Assembly: GCA_016785225.1 (NCBI GenBank)
Contig: JAFBJZ010000673.1
Span: 1 to 64,000 of the forward strand
Direction of reading: 5' to 3'
DNA from: Psettodes erumei
Taxonomy: Eukaryota; Chordata; Actinopteri; Pleuronectiformes; Psettodidae
Length of the DNA stretch: 64,000 bases
Part shown: positions 59,201-64,000 of the stretch, piece after piece
How positions within the stretch are numbered: position 1 is the first letter of the stretch
Layout of the letters: every line of letters begins with the position of its first letter
Notes under the pieces: model-generated
Databases searched by the model: none
The model's input: only the letters and a program-made list of their open reading frames with translations
Told to the model about the DNA's origin: nothing
Made by a program: the position numbers and the translations under genes

Positions 59201-59938
59201 CTGGTTCCTCATCATCGCCGACCGTCCCAGTTCCCCCTGCAGACCAGCAATGCTAGCAGTGCCAGTAATGGTTCAAGTGCTGCAGACAATCAGCGCCACC
59301 TTCCCCGGCTCCTCATCAGCAACTTTGCCAAGGCCAAACGTCGCTCCTCAGAGGACGCCGCCTCGATCAGCGTGGACCCTCGCACCAAACGTGACCATGC
59401 CCGGCTGGCACCTGAGATCGTCTCAGCAGCCCAGTACCGCAAATTTGACGAGTTCCAGACGGGCATCTTGATCTATGAGCTCCTCCACCAACCCAACCCA
59501 TTTGAGGTGAGTCCAGCACTTAAGGAACAAGACTACCGCTGTGAGGATCTGCCCCCCATCCCCTCCGTCTCCCTTTACTCAGTCGGCCTCCAGAGGCTGG
59601 CTCAGCTCCTGCTCCAGCCTGACCCCATTAAACGGATACATATCCAGGAGGCCAAGCGCATACTGCAGAGCCTGCTCTGGGGCCCGAGGAAGGACCTGAT
59701 GGAGCAGCAGTTGGAGAGACAAGGACAGGGAGGTGGCTTCGTCGACGGATCCCGACACGAGGGCCTCCTCAACTGGCTGGACGTGAAACGAGCCCTGCTG
59801 ATGATGAAGTTCGCCGAGCGTTCGCTGGAGCCCGAGAGGAACGCAGAGCTTGAGGACTGGTTGTGCTGTCAGTACTTTTCCTCAGCTCATCCTCTGTCAC
59901 TCTGCCACACTGCTGAACTGCTCTACTCACTAAAGTAA
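46828..59938 (+). CDS. prag1: prag1: pragmin / SGK223 pseudokinase scaffold (whole coding span, five coding exons)
   Basis: PRAG1 is a cytoplasmic PEAK-family pseudokinase scaffold that recruits CSK, acts downstream of Rnd2/RhoA and hetero-associates with PEAK1. Coding exons are 46828-47091, 47189-48948, 55269-55414, 56638-57407 and 58778-59938. All have GT-AG borders and compatible phases, giving 4101 nt (1366 aa; human is about 1400). N-terminal marks are MSACSDFAEHVWKPGSCKNC and SPYSKPTIAVKPTMMS (58-73), the PRAG1 rather than PEAK1 version. EPIYAES (337-343) carries the Tyr340 equivalent of the human CSK-docking site. A long Ser/Pro-rich region with PXXP stretches follows, then a helix before the kinase fold (907-930), then the C-terminal pseudokinase lobe. 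The lobe keeps Lys980 and HRD (1112-1114), but the DFG position reads SNF (1161-1163). C-terminal helices of the dimerisation domain complete the protein. It appears intact. Confidence 0.97.
47189..48948 (+). CDS. prag1: prag1 large second coding exon
   Basis: The acceptor is tatatgtgacag and the donor is CACAG|GTAAGG (phase 2). It encodes residues 89-674 and part of 675, the disordered Ser/Pro/Thr-rich centre. It carries EPIYAEST (337-344), ITVMAAH and the YLSSPDSAVS block conserved with human PRAG1. A perfectly in-frame 21-residue tandem duplication follows (469-510), then an acidic stretch after Cys548, and a proline run PPPPPPKK near the end. The upstream TTG at 47216 is not a start; the frame is continuous from the splice acceptor. 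Confidence 0.95.
48329..48454 (+). repeat. prag1: 63-bp in-frame tandem duplication inside prag1
   Basis: Unit 1 is 48329-48391 and unit 2 is 48392-48454. Both encode LGTSSLS..., then SSPVPLPEL, 21 residues each. Many of the differences are synonymous, while SSPVPLPEL is unchanged. Confidence 0.9.
51338..51391. promoter_or_regulatory. X-box pair in prag1 intron
   Basis: GTTGCCCCTGGCAAC (51338-51352) is a symmetric X-box with a three-base spacer. GTTGCTAGCAAT (51380-51391) is an imperfect second one 28 bases later. Confidence 0.45.
53182..53217. repeat. (CA)n microsatellite
   Basis: About 18 uninterrupted CA units in the prag1 intron. Confidence 0.97.
55269..55414 (+). CDS. prag1: prag1 third coding exon
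   Basis: The acceptor is ctcctttacag and the donor is GCTG|GTGAGT. The exon completes Arg675 and encodes VSGKMSGSNMELDRC, then STDNLTTDA, to the first base of codon 724. It is low-complexity Ser/Thr/Gly sequence corresponding to the region around the human TGSTDSLASD segment. The phase fits both neighbours. Confidence 0.88.
55415..56637 (+). other. prag1 intron 3
   Basis: A 1.2-kb intron ending in the strong acceptor ccccctctcctcttag. It includes a G run at about 56255-56262. Nothing gene-like was seen. Confidence 0.8.
56638..57407 (+). CDS. prag1: prag1 fourth coding exon
   Basis: It encodes residues 724-980. It contains QPPPLPEKK (a proline-rich SH3-type motif), then the long helix VYSKLGGLYAESLRRLALKC (from 907) that begins the split helical dimerisation domain. 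The start of the pseudokinase N-lobe follows: NWSLFRLTSNKPSCNAGDAV, then YAVK. The last residue, Lys980, is the beta-3 lysine equivalent. The donor is AAG|GTAATC in phase 0. Confidence 0.95.
57408..58777 (+). other. prag1 intron 4
   Basis: A 1.4-kb intron ending in a long pyrimidine tract and acceptor acctctccag. The frame stays open for 39 codons past the donor before a stop at 57525-57527, so retention would truncate the protein before the rest of the pseudokinase fold. Confidence 0.8.
58778..59938 (+). CDS. prag1: prag1 last coding exon: pseudokinase core and C-terminal helices
   Basis: It encodes residues 981-1366. It starts ISKSPSTEAKQ and contains HFNLQQDCGHFLACVP, YERRVCFLLLQLCNGLEHLK, HRDLCLENLLL (1112 onward) and LLISNFAKAK, with SNF at the DFG position. 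It then carries RLAPEIVSAAQYRKFDEFQT, GILIYELLHQPNPFEV, LLWGPRKDL, LNWLDVKRALLMMKFAERS and LEDWLCCQYF, followed by TAA at 59936-59938. Loss of the DFG aspartate and the known biology of the family indicate a pseudokinase. Confidence 0.97.
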   Translation: MSKSPSTEAKQGHLYGLSVQQNMPSHFNLQQDCGHFLACVPQSMLPSEEVSLRTAPASSLPQPSSSAPGKQVERERVVVITPEIPQQTAADFVREWEAFHKSQPEVYERRVCFLLLQLCNGLEHLKEHGVTHRDLCLENLLLVPHHRRPSQFPLQTSNASSASNGSSAADNQRHLPRLLISNFAKAKRRSSEDAASISVDPRTKRDHARLAPEIVSAAQYRKFDEFQTGILIYELLHQPNPFEVSPALKEQDYRCEDLPPIPSVSLYSVGLQRLAQLLLQPDPIKRIHIQEAKRILQSLLWGPRKDLMEQQLERQGQGGGFVDGSRHEGLLNWLDVKRALLMMKFAERSLEPERNAELEDWLCCQYFSSAHPLSLCHTAELLYSLK

Positions 59939-61240
59939 AGGCTTATGTTAGGGATACAAATGTGTGTAAGAGGAGCCAAAGTTATGTGTGATTTTGTGAA
60001 TGCGTGTATGAGAAAGACCAATAACGTCGAAAGTCTAGACAGTATGAATGGATCCAGATAGTGCGATCTGCTGGAGATACTGTGAAATGCGCCCACCTGT
60101 TTTCCGCTACTGCTACATACATGACATCCGTGCATCAACCTAGCCGTCCACTCTGAACCTTTTACACAAGGGGTGTCCCGCCACAGACTTTCAGCTTAAA
60201 GACCTGAAAACCATACAGTCACAGACACAAGGACAAAATCACTAAAACATTCTCGTTAAGACTAGAATCCCTTTGTGCCATCGACGCTGATAAACACATC
60301 AGATAAAGAAGGAAGAATACGGACAGTTTCATAAGTCTATGATACACTTACCAAAGTTTCATGTTTGCCACCACATTTTGTGTGTTTGTTAAATATCAAA
60401 TGAAATATTTTACCACTGAAAACTAGGCTAATAACCTTCATTACCTTGTTCTGTCAGCCATCTTTGCAAAGTAATGCTGTGTCTTGTCTAAATGTGCAGC
60501 TAACTATTAATTTGACTGATATCTTAAATAAAGGAGGTCACTTGCAGACACTGTATACTGTGTAACATAACACAAACTTTTCTTTAACAGAATGATACGA
60601 TGACGCTCCTGTGTGGAGGCTGGTTAACTAGTTGGAATGATCAAGGCAGCCATCCTTAAATTTGTGTTATCTCAGGCCTTATTAGTTATAGCATAATAAA
60701 TGAGGTGATTAAGTGATAATCCGTACTGTCTAACACAACTCAATGTGAATTCGGATTTTTTTTAAAAAAGTGATTGCTGCCACTGAATGGATGATGCGCA
60801 GTTTTTCCGCACGCTTACTTTTAGGGTATATTTAAATGTTTTGACATTTGTCACAGTGCCTTTTCGTTCCTTGTATATGTTACAGTGATTCAGAAGCCAA
60901 ATGTAAATATGACTGATCATTTGTGTCCTTGGTGAAACTGGCCTTTCACAGAATGTTCTCGCAACAACTTTGTACAGTTATTTGTAGATGATATGAGAAA
61001 AGAAATGAGCCCAAGCAGGTCTTAAAAAGCCATGAATATGAGCAGCAGTTTAAAAATATTTATGATATAATTTGTGATCCTGTTGTAGTCACTGGAATTT
61101 CTGTGTTTATTTTCATATATGTGGATTATTGAGTTATGGTTTTTTGGCACAGCAGCAGCTGGGCTTGTTTTTTGTCCCGTGTAGGCTGCAGAAAAAGTTA
61201 TGAGCTTTTTATCTCGAACAAATCATTTTTCCTAATAAAG
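59939..61240 (+). other. prag1: prag1 3' UTR
   Basis: AT-rich sequence without coding potential follows the stop codon. Three plus-strand AATAAA signals are candidates: 60527-60532, 61234-61239 and 61404-61409. I favour the middle one for the long form; alternative polyadenylation is plausible. Confidence 0.6.
61234..61239 (+). terminator. prag1: Candidate polyA signal of prag1
   Basis: AATAAA about 1.3 kb after the stop. Alternatives lie at 60527-60532 and 61404-61409. Confidence 0.5.
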
Positions 61241-61409
61241 TCCAGAGCGACAAGAATTTAACCGCCTGCATGCAGGGTTTGTTTGGTTTTTTTGTCCATG
61301 ACTTTCTTATGTGGAAGAGAAAAGAAAAATGTTGTTGTTTCTCACAACTAATACATTATTGATTTGGATTCTTTTGTGTGTGCCTCACTTATTTGCATCT
61401 ATCAATAAA

Positions 61410-63600
61410 CTGTGCATATATTTTCTCACAGTATTATCTTGTGTTTTGATCTTTTCTCTGTATACCACCATTTTTAATGACAGAGCTATAAATATGATGA
61501 TGGTATTACAGACTATATTGTCTATTGTAATAGCAGAATGAAAACTTGAACCGTGTGACAACTGGTGAAATTTGTGAATACCACTTGCATTAAGCCAGTA
61601 TATTAAGTCTGAAGTTACACTGCAGCTGAATACATTCCTTTGTCTAGTTCTGCTGTGTGGTGAAACACAATTTATGCAAGTAATTTAGAAGAGTTTTGAT
61701 GCGAGGTTGAATTTTAAAATCACTTATGCATAAGCTATTATTGTTCCTCATGCAGGCAATTTAAGGAGTTTTTAAACTGGAAGAAATATTAACAAGCATG
61801 AACTCATGTCCAGAGAAAGCTGTAAAACTTCAATCAGCCGACTGTAGGAGAAGCATCTGCTGTTGCGGGGGAGACAAAGAGCGCTTTGCACGGATCAGCA
61901 CAACAGGTTGTACGTGTTGCGGAATCTCAATTTGAGTTTGGAGCCTCAGGCCAAAACAGACCGCAGACTTTCCTCCAATCCCTCCCCCAGCACTGCCCCC
62001 CATGTAGCTTTCTGCTCCACATCACTCCTTCAAAAACTGCTGGCTGCTCCCTTGTCATAGGTGGAACTATGTTGCTATGGTATTCTGACCAATGGAGTGG
62101 CATTGCCAGCAACGCAATCAGTCTCCTCTGTCTACCTCTCCCTTTCACAAACACACACACGCACACACTTACCGAGTGAAGCAGCCTGTTGAGCAAGAAT
62201 CCAAATAATCCCCCCGGTAGCAACAGCAAGTCTCCCTCTTTTGTTTGTCCAGTGAACACCAGTCAGGAGGTTGCATACTTTATTTGAGCAAATATGCACC
62301 CCAGCACACCATCTTCAGCACAGGACCTAAGAGGACAAAAAACACCAGACTCAAACTTAACACAAAATTTACGAATATGGTACAAATGCAACTAAATGTG
62401 AGAAACATCATTTAAGAGGAGAGTTAAAGAGAAATCTAAAATATATATTGACTACAGGAATGTGCTGCCTGGGTGTCCATATTTATGTACCCACATTTAG
62501 ATAGTGGGTCTTAAAATGGAAGTAAGTATGCTCGTGACTGAAATTTGCCTCCTTCTCTTAAGACGCCTATTACACCATCTTGCTATATTATCTGCGAATG
62601 CTTCCATCGTCTGCTTTTGCATTTATCCACAAATTGCCCCAGTTCCCTTTTTACACACTCACCACACACATGAAATAAACATGTACTTTCTATGTACATG
62701 TTGATATTTCAATTCCCCCTGAAACTACAAACACGACAGCATGCATGTATTGTTGAATAGCAATAGATTGTGCACAAAGTTGCATGTGACACATTTAAAA
62801 CATACTTAACCTTTCCAACCCAAACTCAGCACTTCCCAAACGTCGCACCTTGAGTTGGTTGGCTGGCTCAGGTGGTTTAGAGAAAAACTATCTACAAAAG
62901 TTCTCAGGCAAAATTTCCATTCTGGACTCGGTTCACATTGTTAAAGCACAGCCAGCGGCACATTTGACAGCAGCCCAGACAGCTCCCACTCCATCACATC
63001 CACAAAGCTGCCCATTAGCGCATGCTCACCTAACACTGGGGAGAACTCCCAAATGAAGGTCAATGGAGACAGCTAGGATGTTTCCTGCCTGTTTCCTCCT
63101 GTCCTGTGTTCCACATTTTGACCTAATAGCCTGTGGGTTCCTGCTAACTGCTCTTTGCAACAACAGTTGCATATGCTGTTACTGCAATAACTGCAGCAGC
63201 ATGCTTCACTCTCTCACAGAAATCCACATTGTTACACTATACTTTTTCTTCAAAGACAGCTCAAAGTTTGAAGCAAGGGCTGGACCGTATTAAGAAACCC
63301 ATCACTGACATGGCAGTATTAATCTCCAAATAATTACAATAACAATTAATGTTACCAAGCATGCTCTGGGCTCCTGCACCCACAACAAGCAATGTAGAGT
63401 AAGAGCTGCAGACTTCTTCAGGCTGCTGTACTTTCCCATCCTTCTAACGATGACCACATTGATTTTGTAGTGTGCTGGATGTGCCAGGGGCACCACAAGG
63501 TCTTTTCTCACCACACTAGAGATTGTACTGTGGGGCTTAACTTCAGGACTTAATGGTATACACTTTCTTTGTGTTTCTAGCCGTCTCGCCTGAAGAGGCT
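61410..63600. other. Gene-free interval downstream of prag1
   Basis: Short overlapping open frames on both strands, none with a recognisable domain or splice context. Ordinary AT-rich DNA with short CA runs near 62150. Confidence 0.65.
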
Positions 63601-63652
63601 TTCAAGTCCTTTGTGCAGTGCCCCCCAGCTCCAATATCACGTAACTGATACC

Positions 63653-64000
63653 TTTATTACCAAGCCCTTTAACACAATATCTCACGTGAACCTCACGAGT
63701 GAGAGTTGAGAACGTCAACATACGACAGTAGATGCCGAGAAGTTATGGACGCGTGGCCCGCTCTCCTCGCTCCGCAACCCCGGCGTCTGGAGGTAGAGTG
63801 GCAAGAAAGAGGAAACTGATGAACTAGACATCTTCAGCTGCCCCCCTAGTCCTTCACGCTCCACCAGCCTTTAAACCCCCCATCAATACAAGTGCTCCTG
63901 CGATTTTTGCTGGCATCATGCGAAAGTCCTTGAATGCACTCCGCCTCACTTTCAGTTCCGCTTGCCACACTGCATTTGTTATTCTGCATCAATAAGGTCC
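63653..64000 (-). other. Possible 3' end of a convergent gene at the right edge (weak)
   Basis: GC content rises again. Two minus-strand frames are open from the window edge, ending near 63870, and a minus-strand AATAAA (tttatt at 63653-63658) lies about 0.2 kb beyond. Neither frame resembles a family I know, and the window ends before splice evidence could be seen. It may equally be a chance open frame. Confidence 0.15.

Noticed and set aside
46828..59938. Assignment as peak1 instead of prag1
   Set aside because: The SPYSKPTIAVKPTMMS, EPIYAEST, TITVMAAH and LSSPDSAVS blocks are PRAG1-type, and total length (1366) fits PRAG1 rather than the longer PEAK1.

Overview
This is vertebrate nuclear DNA, almost certainly from a ray-finned (teleost) fish. 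It shows multi-exon genes with GT-AG introns, long AT-rich intergenic stretches, very frequent (CA/TG)n microsatellites and a satellite array. The two recognisable genes are vertebrate genes with fish-like sequence. There are no bacterial, plasmid, phage or CRISPR features.

Layout. (1) 1-1575: the right end of a satellite array of about 170-bp units, running off the left edge. (2) 1576-3944: gene-free flank with four TG microsatellites. (3) 3945-13910: tmem38b on the minus strand, encoding the TRIC-B intracellular monovalent cation channel. All six coding exons, the CpG-containing promoter side and a likely polyA signal are visible; the spliced product is 324 aa. (4) 13911-42779: about 29 kb of non-coding DNA between two divergently transcribed genes. 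It holds microsatellites, a perfect CTCF-type motif, an RFX X-box beside a homeodomain palindrome, a near-perfect 30-bp hairpin and copies of a dispersed repeat. No gene can be supported here. (5) 42780-61240: prag1 (pragmin/SGK223) on the plus strand. It has a likely non-coding first exon at a GC-rich promoter, five coding exons that join in frame to 1366 codons, and a 3' UTR. (6) 61241-64000: no recognised gene; a weak open frame enters from the right edge on the minus strand.

Functionally the two genes are not a system. TMEM38B supplies counter-ion current for Ca2+ release from the ER. PRAG1 is a cytoplasmic pseudokinase scaffold that recruits CSK and signals with PEAK1. In human they lie on different chromosomes (9q and 8p), so their adjacency here is a fish arrangement.

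I found no convincing new biological system. The best leads are the possible five-monomer higher-order pattern in the satellite, the hairpin at 19522-19586, X-box/RFX motifs at three loci, the CTCF-type motifs around tmem38b, and a recent-looking 63-bp in-frame duplication in prag1. Exon borders were derived by hand from reading frame, splice consensus and remembered family sequences; no alignment or search was run.
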